NCBI GenBank assembly: GCA_012295275.1
Contig: CM022666.1
Location: 9,634,502 to 9,698,501, forward strand
DNA length: 64,000 bases
Reading direction: 5' to 3'
Origin: Chrysomallon squamiferum
Lineage: Eukaryota > Mollusca > Gastropoda > Neomphalida > Peltospiridae
The first letter of the stretch is position 1. Every line of letters starts with the position of its first letter. The notes under the pieces were generated by a model, which was not told the DNA's origin, did no database searches, and was given only the letters and a program-made list of their open reading frames with translations. This document shows positions 48,556 through 60,567 of the stretch, in pieces. A program made the translations under genes and the position numbers.

Positions 48556-51500
48556 TCAGTGTATAACATTTGACAGATCCCACAACTGTAAAACAAAACA
48601 CAAATCTTAGAAAGAAAAAAAATGAAAGTTGCATATTCAGACCAAAATAAAAAAATTAGATTTCAGAAAAGAATCATAATTTAAATTCTAATTTAAAAAC
48701 CTAAAGTTCTTTTTCACAAATAAAAATATCTTTTTAATTTTTAATTTTTTTTAATTTTTTTTTTTATTATTATTTTATTTTTCACTATGTAAAATTTACA
48801 TTATTTCAACATAATATGGATAATAATTTTTGTTTAACTATATATATAACTATGTATATATATATGTGTGTGTGTATGTGTATGTGTAAAAAAAATAGTA
48901 AACAAACTTATTTTTAAACTTTTGTAAAAAGCATGAATATAAAAGGCAAAATTCATTTAACTTTTTCTGGTTCAAATGAACAAATAACAAAAATTTAATT
49001 TAACTTTAGTATAATAAGGTCTCTAAAATAAAAGAATAACATCTGTGTTTACCTTCATGATTCTGTCTTTTCCCACAGTAAGTAACTGTTTACGAGTTTC
49101 ATCCAGATGCATGTAAACAATGCTGTGTTTAGTATCATGGAATGTAGCAAGTGGAGCACGACTGAAATCACAAAATAACAAACAGTTATCAGTTCTCTAA
49201 CACTGTTATGTCAACTTGTATCAGTTACTAAATAATGTTCAGAATTTAGAACAAATATTGTACAAGACCAATGTTGTCTTTTGTATTACGTTGTATTAAT
49301 TTTTTTGTATGTGAACGGCTCATTTTTTTAATTTTTATCAAATCATCAAATAATTTTAACAATATCTTACAATATAATATTTGTAATGTTAAATACAAAG
49401 GAAATTAATATAAAACTATTTGTTGTCATAATCCATTTAAATTTTTAATGTTTTCAGACAGTAAAATTTTATTTATTTATTAAAGTATACCTGTAGATAT
49501 ATGAAGAAAGAAATCTTAATATGTTCTAAATTCTTGTAGATTGATTTATCAGTTTTCTGCAGTCCTGTTTTACTTAATAACAGCAAAAGAGCCACGTTTC
49601 CATAGTTATGACATCATCACACACAACGCAGATCTAGTTGCTACAAAGTTTCTTTATTAAGCCATTTATCCATATTACCACAAAAACACTGAAAGATGTT
49701 GACTTACTCATCATCAGTGATTGTGGAGATACATTCATCACAGATCCTGACTTCATACTCATAGCCTAGCTGGGGAATAGTTGATTTTTGAGCACTACAT
49801 TTGGCACATGTTGCTTTGCCACACTTTCTACAGTGATGCTACAAAAACACGTGGAAAAATAGTTAAGATTAGAAATATGGTTAAAAGATATTTCAACTTA
49901 TTATGTTTGTCTAAAAATTCATCTTCACGATTTATTTAGATGTTTTAATTTTCATAAAAAGATTCTTCATATAACATAAAATATAGCATGAGTTTATCTG
50001 CACACAATAACTTACCTGTATATAATATACAATATATATAACTAAATATGACAAAGCACACAGCATTTATCTTTATCTGGATGTTAAATGCATGAACTTT
50101 TATAAGGCAGTACAAAATATATTTGAACTAATTATAACAAAAGACAAGTCTATTTACATGTATAGACAATACACAATTTACCTATAAAGACTATAAATAT
50201 TTATGTTTACCTGTGTATAACAGTACCATAATTTACCCATATATGACAATATATAATTTACCTGTTAATGACAATACAGAATTTACCTGGATCTGACAAT
50301 ACAAAATTTACCTCTGTGACAATATACAATTATATCTACCTATATATGACAATAAACAATTATGTTTAACTGTATATGACAATACACAATCTAGCTGTAT
50401 ATGTCAATTCACAATTAACAGTATATGACAATACAAAATTCTGTTTACCTACATATGGCAATACACTATTTACCTCCATATGGCAATATACAGTTTACTT
50501 GTATATGACAATACACTATTAAAACTATATGACAATACACAATTCTGTTTATCTACATATGGCAATACACAATTCAGTTTACCTCCACATATGGCAATAC
50601 ACAGTCTACTTTATATGACAATACTCAACTTACTTGTAATTACAATACGCAATTTACTTGTCTATGACAATACTCAATTTACCTGTCTATGACAATACTC
50701 AATTTACCTGTCTAATTCCAATCTTTTTATCATCCCACATCTTTCGAAAGTTCCAGAAAAAAGGTGAACTACATTTCTGACAGGTGTCACTTTCTGCCCA
50801 TTCTGGGGTCTAAAAATAAAAATGATATTAACATTACTGAGATTTAAACAATGAATAGAAGAGAAAACCTCTTTAATTTATAACAGATATAAGTATTAGT
50901 AATGGAGTGATAAAAAGTATTGAACAAAAACATACTGGAAATTGTGGCATTCAAGTCAACTGGCACACAAGGTAACTTCAGGATTTTTAGTTCAAACTTC
51001 TCAGTTAGATTTATACTATCATATATGTCAATCCCTGAACACGTTGTAGGCAACCAGTGGACCAAAAGTTTGGTCTAATTGAGGATAGGTTACAGTATAC
51101 AATAACCTGTGCTTAAATACATAATACGGTCAGGCCACTTAATTCTGGCATTAACCATAATATCTTTCTGTATATATTTATAGCAAATGACCTAAAACAG
51201 AATGGTAGGTATACTGTACCAGTACAGCAAACATCTAAAATATGTCAGGTCCACTGATAACACATTCAAGTAAACATACACACTTATGTGACGCATTTAA
51301 AGCATTTTAATTTAAATAAGACCACACTTAATCATCATACATTGTCAAAATTCTTAGAGAAAAATATAATTAAATGCATTAATAAAACATTAGGTTTTAA
51401 TTATATGTGCAAAAACTGTAGACTAGTATATTTAAAATCACCTCTCACTAAGTATATATATATGAAAAAAATGTAGATTAATAAAATTAAATTAGAATAA

Positions 51501-54500
51501 ATCTCTTCATAGTAATTTAAAGTTTTGTTTTGATAATTAAAAGTTTAAATCACACCTCTATGCGTTTGACATCCATGTCCCACAATCCCAGAATGCAGTC
51601 GTCAGATCCACTCAGTAACTGTTTGGATGCAGATGAATAAACAAGAGCTTGCACTTTATCACTGGAAATAAAACAGAGAATTTGTGAGAAATTATTTTAC
51701 CTGAGTCCAGTGTGACTGGCCTTTTTTTGTTTTCAAATAGTACATGATGGAATCAGTATGTGGACATAACAACTGAAACAAGTATGGCAGCCAATATCAT
51801 TATTCTTGATAATTACTTTAATAAATTATAATTCAAAAAAATTGAAACATCTGTAATAATTTATAATTAACAAAAGTAGAACATAGTAATAATTTATAAT
51901 TAACAAAAGAGGAACATAGTAATAATTTATAATTAACAAAAATTATAATAAATTACTGATGTCCCTGCAGTTCAAATGCTGTCCCCTGTTTTCCACCGAT
52001 GTCCCAGACAATGATGGACTGATCAAAACTGCCACTAAACAGCAAACTTCTCTCTATGTCCCATGACAAACACCTGATACTACCTGTAATTAGTGTACAT
52101 TTTACCTGTGTATTTTTCATTGTGTCAATACTTTTACATTTATTTGTCATAAAAATATACATTTTTTTTTTTTTACAGTGGTTGTAAATAATTTCATTAC
52201 TACTTAGTTTATTATTACAAATACATATTTATTTCACTGTAATAATAATAATAATATATGTGTATTTTTTATATAACTACATATTAAGTTTATTTCACTA
52301 TTACAGCTGTAATAATACATGTATGTTTAATTCAGTTTTATGTTTGTTTCTAGAATTAAAAAAACAAGTAACATTAATTTTAGAAAAATCCAAATATATT
52401 GAAATGTATTTTTACATTCTCTCCTTTCTAATGAAACATCATGGACATATACCAAAAAGACACATAGCTCCCAATATAGAATTTCTTTCACCAGATGATT
52501 TTGCATAGTTGACAAATTACACAAAATAAATATTTGATTTCTTAATAGATTTTATAATCAATATTCTTTGATGGTCCAATTATATTTTACCTTAGATGAA
52601 TAAGTTAATGAAATTAATTAAATTGCTAAATGAATAAACAAACAAAAGAAAAAAATAAAATTTCAATCATTGACACTTAAATTAACCCTTTTGGTGCAAC
52701 ACATACTTCACAGCAGCCAGTATTTCTTTTATTTTTTTCACAATGACATTGTATGCCATTTCACAAGGGAAATATTATGGCTTAGCTTATTTTTTCAAGA
52801 TATTTTGCCATCAGCAGTCTTCTAGCATGTCATGGTATCTCACTAACAGCAGCAAAAGGGTTAAGTAGGAACATGCTGTTTGGATTATTTTATTTACCCG
52901 AGTGTCCCTTCAGTGTTGTGATCAGCTGAAAACTGCTCTGTCCCACTTTCAGTACTGAGATTTGTCCTGAGTAATCACCCACAAATCCATACTTTGACTG
53001 CTCATCAAATCTGAAGACTGGTCAAGGTTCATTTATTTAACATTACTTCATTCTTGTATAATAAAAAAAACACAACAGAATATGAGGAAGTTTGTTGTAA
53101 ATGTTTCAGATAGTTAAGATTTTTAAAATCATTCAAATCTAATAAAACTATTTTTATAACAAAAAAATTTAAAAAATTATTATATAACCTAGGATGTTTT
53201 TAATTTTTTATTATTTTTCAGTAATTTATTATTTATTATTTATCTTATATTTTTTTTTTTTTTTAAATTTTATTTATTCCAGTATATTTTTGCTTCTATT
53301 TATTTATTTGTTATATTTTTTTCAAGTACTTTTGTTCAAATTCATTTCCAACACATTTAATTCTCAATTTAAAATATAAAAAAACAAAGCTGATCGAATA
53401 TTAATTATGAATTATAAGGATACTCCAAACAGAGACACCAAGCCGCTGCCTGGTACCCGCCTAATCTCCTCCCTGTCTCAGAGCAGTGCCACTGAAAGTA
53501 TTTGTCCTTTCCACAGCTGAGAACCCACTCACAGGCAAGAGAAAACTTGATACCTGTCACACGACCTTGATGAGCTGAAGTATCAATACATCCACAGTTA
53601 AATGTGAGCTGGTACAACAAGACGTACATAAGGTGACATTTTAAAATATTTAATTTTTTTTATTTAGACATTACCAAATATAAACTTCAAAATGCAACTA
53701 ATCTCACAGACATAAGAGACTCAAAACTGATTGTTTAAATCTGTCATATGCTGTGAGTTTGTTTTTTAAAGCAAGTTCATTCTAACCCTAAGAGCATGTG
53801 TTTTAAACAAAACATAAAAAAGAAAAAAAAAAAAAAATTAACTGGCAATGTCCATCTTTTATTGTTAATATGTACAGAGAATATAAAAACTATAAAAATA
53901 ATTGTTAAGTGAGGTACAGTGCATAATGTAATCAGCCACTTTGTTTATCATACATCTTAGAATAAGTAATAAATATATGGTAATCTAATGGCTTATAATA
54001 AATTAATAATTTGTGTTTTATATTTGACTTCCTTACATTAAAGTTTTAAACATTTGATAATCTAGTGATAAATTAATAACAGTTTTATTTTATTTGTAAT
54101 GTTTTTCTCAAATATTTGATAATCTTGGAACTAGTAATGAATTAACAAAACAGAATTATTGTATTAGTACATGTATGATTTTCTGACAAATATTAGTTTA
54201 ACAATAATGAAAACAAAGTTAGTTTTGTATTTATTAAACACTCACACACATGCTCAGACATTATACCTATATGTGTGTGTGTATGTGAGAGTGTGTGTAT
54301 ATGTGTGTGTTTGTGTGTGTCCATCTGTGTATGTTTATGTTTTTATGTCAACATGTACATCTGTCTGTAGATTTCTGAAATCTGATGCTGAAAGAAGATT
54401 TCTTTTCTATAAACATTAACTGAAAAGGGAAGACAGCCAATTTAGTTGGAAAGAAATCAGAAGACTAAAGGAGGAGGAAAATAAATTAAATGTAAACATA

Positions 54501-56066
54501 CCAATATAATCTCTGACATGATTCAGTTTGTTGAAATCCTCAGACAAAATAAATTCCTACAAGAGATTAAATAATTATATATAAATATATAGATATAGAC
54601 ACACACACACACACACATACCTACATACATACACATATACACACAAATAAATATATGTATAAATATGATTTCAAAATATATTCACTTAGAACATTTAAAA
54701 TTATGAAAAATAAATTATTTCTCTAGAACTGTTTCATTGTCTAGTTAAAAACTCACTTATAGTTAAACTGATATTGTTCCATCATTAATTTACTGAAATT
54801 GTTCTGCTGTCTACTTAAAATATTACTGCAATTGCTCCATTATCTATTTAGACACTTACTGAAATTGTTCCACTGTAAGGTAAAATATTTACTGAAATTA
54901 TTGTTGTCTAGTTAAATAAAACCTTTTGGAAATTGTTCCATGATCAAGTTAAAAACATACTGAAATTGTTCCATTATCTGGTTAAAAACACTGAATTTGT
55001 TCCGCTTGTCAAGTTAAAAACTTACTGAAATTGTTCCATTGTCGAGCCCTACAAAAAGATGATGAGTTTCTGCATTGTACTCCATGGAGGAAGCTTCATC
55101 TGAAAAAAAAACCCCACTTTCTATGTAAAATTAAATAAATATATTTATTTACAACATAAACAATACAAAATATTACAAACAGGGTGTGTCAGTAAATTGT
55201 GTGTATCTGTATGTGTGTATGTCTGTAAATTAATAAATAATGAATATTTATAAAACAAAGGTTGCTATGACATGTACAGGTAAATATATACAGGATGAGA
55301 AAAAATATTACTTATCATTTCAAAATAATCAATATAAGACAATCACACACACAAACACTTACCAGCCACACCATGACATATACTTGGCCAAAATTGTCCA
55401 GTGTCCCTTTTTAACCATACACGGACTGTTCTGAAATTAGAACCGAATAAATAAATAATATATATATATATATATATATATTTATTTAAATTTAAAATAA
55501 ACTATTTTGATTTCTTAATATTTATTAAGATGGAATTTTAAAACATATTTCTAACAGTACACAAATTATTCATTTATATCACTTATTTCAGATTTTACAA
55601 TATACCATTTTGTAGTAGCATATGGAAGTCAGTATTATCTGTATAATGAATCGTTATTATAATTATCATAATAATTTTTATTTATTTATTTTTCAATTTT
55701 TTAATCAATAATCAGCAATCAGTTTAGGAATAAACTAAAAGTTAAAACAATTGTTGAAAACAGGGGATAAAACGTTTTAAAAAATCAAATTATATCTGCT
55801 AACTGGCACTGCTGCTGACATTGTAAGACTGTTTGGTAGATGGACTCTGATTTATCGACGTTTTTCATTGTTCGTCTTAACTATAAATAACTTCACAGCA
55901 AATCAAATACATACTTATCATCACTAACACTTATGATTCCATTTTCTTTTGGAATAATAACTGCCATATTTATACAATCGTTGCATCCTTCTAATTTGTT
56001 GATTAATACAGGTTTTCTAACATTTCCAGACACTTTCCCACTGGCAGGCTTAATTTCAGCCGCCAT
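48556..56066 (-). CDS. WDFY2: WD repeat and FYVE domain protein (WDFY1/2 type), 12 exons
   Basis: Endosomal PI(3)P-binding WD40 scaffold. Exons on -: 56066-55915, 55430-55363, 55099-55026, 54556-54502, 53574-53424, 53010-52898, 52083-51957, 51661-51556, 50809-50708, 49838-49708, 49161-49053, 48585-48556. Together they give 1218 nt, 405 residues plus stop, close to the family's ~400. All junctions keep frame and use GT/AG. The start [11 protein letters not shown] aligns with the family N-terminus. WD40 strands include [10 protein letters not shown] (51-60), [28 protein letters not shown] and [11 protein letters not shown]. The FYVE finger is inserted at 283-355: W286, C292/C295, QHHCRKCG (C319, C322), C327/C330 and RICDEC (C349, C352). 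A last blade KDRIMK|LWDLSN follows, ending NVIH. All eight zinc-ligand cysteines and the basic HHCR motif are present, so lipid binding is expected. Confidence 0.95.
50145..50714 (-). repeat. Minisatellite copying the exon 9 donor
   Basis: About 20 degenerate units of ~25 bases on - (AGACAGGTAAATTGAGTATT followed by GTCAT). The first unit contains the last six bases of exon 9 and its splice donor (AGACAG|gtaaatt). Most units keep AG followed by GTAAA, GTAAG or GTAGA. The array fills about 560 bases of intron 9. Confidence 0.9.
51865..51960 (-). repeat. Short tandem array at the exon 7 donor
   Basis: Three to four copies of a ~34-base unit (catagtaataatttataatt followed by aacaaaag on +). The array runs into the donor of exon 7 (ca|gtaattta). 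The unit shares gtaattta-like sequence with the donor but does not clearly include exon bases. Confidence 0.7.
53930..54165 (+). repeat. Degenerate ~85-base repeat in WDFY intron 4
   Basis: About three copies of a unit with tttgataatctagtgataaa followed by ttaataa, not adjacent to an exon. Part of the general richness of intronic minisatellites in this gene. Confidence 0.5.
54725..55047 (-). repeat. Minisatellite copying the exon 3 end and donor
   Basis: About ten units of ~33 bases. On -, the unit is GACAATGGAACAATTTCA followed by GTAAGTTTTTAACTT; the first unit is the real end of exon 3 (coding DNGTIS) and its donor. Unit starts (actgaaatt on +) are near 55024, 54992, 54958, 54927, 54891, 54858, 54824 and 54791. 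At least five later copies keep TTTCA|GTAAGT, GTAAAT or GTATGT. Confidence 0.9.
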
Positions 56067-56069
56067 TTT

Positions 56070-56105
56070 GTTTTATCACGTGACAGGATGAAATATCACG
56101 TGCCT
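56070..56105 (-). promoter_or_regulatory. Paired CACGTG E-boxes at the WDFY start
   Basis: CACGTG at 56077-56082 and 56097-56102, both within ATCACGTG, exactly 20 bases apart and 11 and 31 bases upstream of the ATG on the - strand. Such palindromes bind bHLH-Zip factors (USF, MITF/TFE). The nearer one (TCACGTGA) matches the core of the lysosomal CLEAR element. The region lies in the 5' UTR or core promoter; function is inferred. Confidence 0.5.
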
Positions 56106-58329
56106 ATTACATCAGGAATCCCAACCGGACAATGACTTCGAGCGAATAACAAATTAGGATTGGTAATTGTATAGATCTGTGCATTCTCGTTTTAGCCATT
56201 TGAAGAAAGATCGACAGCTGTGTGAACTGTTACTTAATGTCGACTGCACCTTAATAAATACGAGGGAATTAAAAATGGTTTAATGATGTCTTCTAAACGA
56301 AAAATAATAAAAAGATAAATATATTTATTACTTTAATTTTTTCGTATTTATTATCGTTTATCATCAAATAATTTTATTAGTATTATATTTATTTATTTGT
56401 TTATTTTATCTGTTTATTCATTCATTTATTCATTCATTTATTTAATTTTTTTTTGCATTTTATTTAGTCCTTGATAATCTATTTTAAGAAGGCCGCTTAA
56501 GATGAGGTATATTTAAAACAACACAAACAAAACTAAGTAAAATAAAATAAAATATCGCGAAATAAGAATACCAAAAAGAAAAATGATAATTTTTTTTTTT
56601 TTTAATTCCCTTTGAATTAACCTTGAAAATTGCAAAAAAAAAAAAAAAAAAAAAAATGAAGATATTTCATAAATGTTTGTTTTTAAATGTACATTTAAAT
56701 TTTTTCATAACTTACACTTATAATTATAATTGCCATTTTGTGTTAAAACACTGCACTTAAATAAAAAGAGTAATATCCGCGGACACGTTGCAGCTGTTGT
56801 CGTTGTAGATGTATACAAATGAATCTTACCTTTTTGGAAATGAGTATTCTGAAAATGAAATCATTTAGAAAGGTTGTTTGTTTTTTGTTTTTCCAGGAAA
56901 ACTTGAAACAGACATTTTAGAAACATATATATTTTAAAATGTATTATTTTATATATATATATATATATAGAGCATATTACTCTTAATATTACAATAAGAA
57001 TGAAGAAAAAATAGCAAATAAAAAATCTCTGACATTTTTCTCTACTGTTGGAATTAAAAGTGATTCAGGATTAAATTATATAAATGTCAAACCTTGATTT
57101 CCCCACACACACATTTACACACGGGTTCCTGCAAGCAAACTGTACTATACGCGCACACACGAATACGCACACTCATAATAAAGAAAAATGCCTTAATTAC
57201 TGAGGTTTTTTTTTTTGTTTGTTTGTTGTTTGTCTTTTTTTTTTCGGGGGGGGGGCGTTTTTAGTAGGACTAACAGAGAGTTATTAATAAATAGTTTCCT
57301 TTTTAATTTGAATTTTACTCATTAATTTCATGTAATCATTCATTTATTTTTTTTATACATTAAAATTATTTATATATTATTTTTTATTTATTCATTTATT
57401 TCTTATTTACTTACTTATTCATTCATTTATTCTCACTCTCCCCCCCCCCGTTTTATTCATGGTCTATTCAGCTCAGTCTGTTATATTTCCAGTGTAGTTG
57501 ATCAATATGCTTTTTTGAGTTTACTGTTATATATCGACTTTATTCTATTTCAGGTTATTAAAGCAATCAGATCGCTATAAAGTAACTGTTCATTTATTAC
57601 GTGTAATTAGCGAAAATAAAGATAACCAAGCACGTATAGAATAATTAAATAGTGTTTTTGTTTGTTTGTTGGGTATGGGATGATTTTAAAATAATAATCA
57701 AGAACATTCAAAATTTTATTATTGGTGCATTTTTCATCGATATTTACAAGCTTAATCCTCTCAAAAGATCCAGTACAAATTTGTTTTAAAGTCTATATTT
57801 TGTGTTACGAAGAACTAGAAAATGAATGTATTCTGCTTTAATTAATTTAAATATTAATTAATAATTAAATATTACAACAAAATAATAAATATGTGTGCCA
57901 CCACCTTACTCTAAAGTTTCATCTAGCGCAGAAGAGAGAGAAAGATAGAAACAGAGATGGAATGATAGAAACAAAAAGATATAGAGAAAGATAGAAACAA
58001 ATAAAGATAAAAACGGGAAAAGAGAAACAGAGATTATTTAATATTAAAAGAAATACAAAAGGACACTATGAAAAGTGAAAAGTACTTATAAATGGGCACA
58101 TACATATAAAGTACATTAAGCAATGTACAGTCTACTAATTACAAAATAGTTTCAAAGCCTGCACCTGTTTTACCTTCACTCAGATAAAGAAATGTTTGAT
58201 TATTTCTTTTTTCTTTTTAACAAAGCATAACAAAAAAATATATTAAAAAACAACCATGGAATCTAACATTTGGGGTTTTAACAACATCTGAGGTAAATGT
58301 TGGCTGATAGGTTATCACCAGTTTGGAGT
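56103..58329. other. AT-rich intergenic sequence
   Basis: Holds A and T runs (56590-56656), a short (AT)n at 56950-56968, a G run at 57246-57254 and a C run at 57440-57449. No coding frame is supported. The part next to 56103 should include the WDFY promoter. Confidence 0.5.
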
Positions 58330-59110
58330 AGTCGGCCTTGCTTAACTCTGCAAACACGTGCATTGTGTGTCTAATGTGTTCATGTTGACCTAAGCATCCG
58401 CGATTAAAAACCTATTATCCGTGTGCATATTACCGATCAAGTGGTAAAACCCTTTTTTAACGAGCGAACCATCAAACTAAAGACCAAATAATTTCCGTTT
58501 TTCTGTTCGAACTCTTCATTTCATTGTTCACCGCAATTATCCTCACGCGCGTCTTAACCAAAGAAACCGAAGAGAGACGGAAATTATCGATCAGAGGTCC
58601 CGTGAGCCCGTCTATGCACGATTGCGCATTATAGATGTTTTACCGGTGGACTTGAACGTAGAACAGTGTTTCGTTGCGACAGAATTTTCTAGGAGGAATA
58701 ATAAGAAATAGATTAAAGAAATCAAACCCAAACAACATTGTGGACACGAGCAAAAACCGCAATGTTCTGCTCTCGTGAGCAAACCAATCGCAAAGGCTGA
58801 GATATTTAACCAGAGTGAATAATAGATGGAGCAAATCAAAAGTTACGCATTCGTTTAAACACTGTTCTTTGATTTCTTTACCGTTAAGCGAGAGCACACA
58901 ATAGACGGGATTGTGGCAAGACTTATTAAAATTTCATCGCCAATAAAAGCGCGGGGGCATTTCAGTTTATTCCCGTCTCTACAACAATTACAGACTCGAA
59001 GCGGACACCTGTTCCACGTCGATTATTCCCAGAGTCTTGTTCACCGAACACAAACGAACTAAAACGTGTGTTTGGACTGAAGAGACTGTTTGAAAGCGGG
59101 AACTGATTCA
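58330..59110. promoter_or_regulatory. GC/CpG-elevated island, candidate regulatory region
   Basis: Non-repetitive sequence, richer in GC and CpG than the surrounding intergenic DNA (ctcacgcgcgtcttaacc, gagacggaaattatcgatca, accggtggacttgaacg). It contains a CACCTG E-box near 59006 and several ATCGAT/TGATCGATCA words (about 58586 and 59117). The 75- and 85-codon - strand frames here overlap in different frames and show no domain. It may be an enhancer or a non-coding exon; conservation is the needed test. Confidence 0.35.
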
Positions 59111-59567
59111 ATCAATGATCGATCAACCGAAAAAAGACTATAACAAATATTTAATAAAAAATGTATATGTACATATGTGTGTCTGTCGTGAAAGAAAGTC
59201 CACGTGTTCATCTTTACCAGATCTGTGATAAAAGAAAACAAGATTTATTGTTTGCAGAATTCAGTTTTGTTTTTCATCCTTTATTTTCATTTCGTTCGTT
59301 TTCTTTATTTTCTTTCATTCCTTTCTTTCTTCCTTTCTTTCTTTTAATTTAATATTTTAATTTTTAAAAATTCTTTTTGGCGTTTCTCTAGTCTAAAACT
59401 TTTGTATTCTTTATTTTATTTTGTTCATTTATTTATATATTTTTCTATTATTATTGTTTGTGTGTGTGTGTTTGTCATTATTTAGCAAGTACATTTTATT
59501 TTCAACTCAGAGAACTACTTATTTATTTCATTTTTTTTTTTTTACTTTTAATTTTTAAAAAAATTGC

Positions 59568-59616
<49 letters not shown>

Positions 59617-60390
59617 TTTTAACTGTCGTATTTAAACTAATAAAATGGATATTTCGACTCTAAGTCTTATAAATAATCGACAAACGTAGTCACGTGATAC
59701 AAAATACGTCAGATCCAAGCTACATAACTGATTCCTCAAAAATAAAATTATATAAATATCAGCTATTAAAGTTTTTGTGACAAATAATACTGATTATATA
59801 TTTATGTGCAAATATATATGGTTCATATTGCCATGATAGTTAAAGATTCTGTTATTGTGATTTTTTTTTTTTTTTTTTTGATATGTCGGGTATTTTGGTA
59901 TTTAAATATACATAAATTTTATATTATTTTATTATTATTATTATTTTTTTAATTTAATTTAATTTAATTTATTCAATATTATTTTTGTTTCCATCATTGA
60001 ATTTTGTAGTATTATTATGTGCAAATAACAAACCTCAGATGGTGGTTATCGACTAAAAAAGGACTTACCATGGTGTATGTGCGTGTGTCCCTCTGTATGA
60101 ATGTCAATGACTGCGCGTATTTATTTATTAAAAAAGGTCGTTTTCATTTTCGCTTACGAATACACAGTTGGAATGTTTTATTTATATATTTATATGCAGC
60201 AGTAAAGCTATATTATTATCATAATCATTATGCTGTTGTTGTTGTCTCGTTTTAGTGGTTGTTATTACTTGTATCCTTTTATTTTTTATTCATTTAATTT
60301 TAAATATAATTTTTAGATTTTTATTATAATTTTAACATTCTTTCATTTTTTTTTTTTTTCTCTCTCAGTAAAGATTAGAGATTCAGCGCG
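59111..60390. other. AT-rich intergenic sequence with simple repeats
   Basis: T-rich blocks at 59260-59350, (ATT)n at 59569-59614, a T run at 59862-59879. An isolated CACGTG is at 59691-59696 (gtagtcacgtgatac). No gene supported. Confidence 0.5.
59569..59614 (+). repeat. (ATT)n microsatellite
   Basis: About 15 uninterrupted units. Confidence 0.95.
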
Positions 60391-60393
60391 CTG

Positions 60394-60455
60394 TATCGAT
60401 ATTACTGTGTCTCCAAATCGATTAATTTAATCGAAATGTTAGTAAGATTATCGAT
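60394..60455. promoter_or_regulatory. Cluster of ATCGAT-type sites
   Basis: TATCGATA at 60394-60401, a near-perfect palindrome TCGATTAATTTAATCGA at 60418-60434 and ATCGAT at 60450-60455. ATCGAT cores suit Onecut/Cut homeodomain proteins, and TATCGATA matches the insect DRE. It lies ~2.2 kb upstream of the SNAG gene, so an enhancer is possible. Confidence 0.35.
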
Positions 60456-60510
60456 TGTCACTTTACGATCAACATGTTAAGTTTCCTACTTGAAACAAAG
60501 GTCCAGTCCA

Positions 60511-60512
<2 letters not shown>

Positions 60513-60565
<53 letters not shown>
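60513..60565 (+). repeat. (ATT)n microsatellite
   Basis: About 17 uninterrupted units. Confidence 0.95.

Positions 60566-60567
<2 letters not shown>

Noticed and set aside
58612-58897. Two overlapping - strand frames of 75 and 85 codons
   Set aside because: Different frames over the same DNA, no domain, no codon signal; openness probably reflects local composition.
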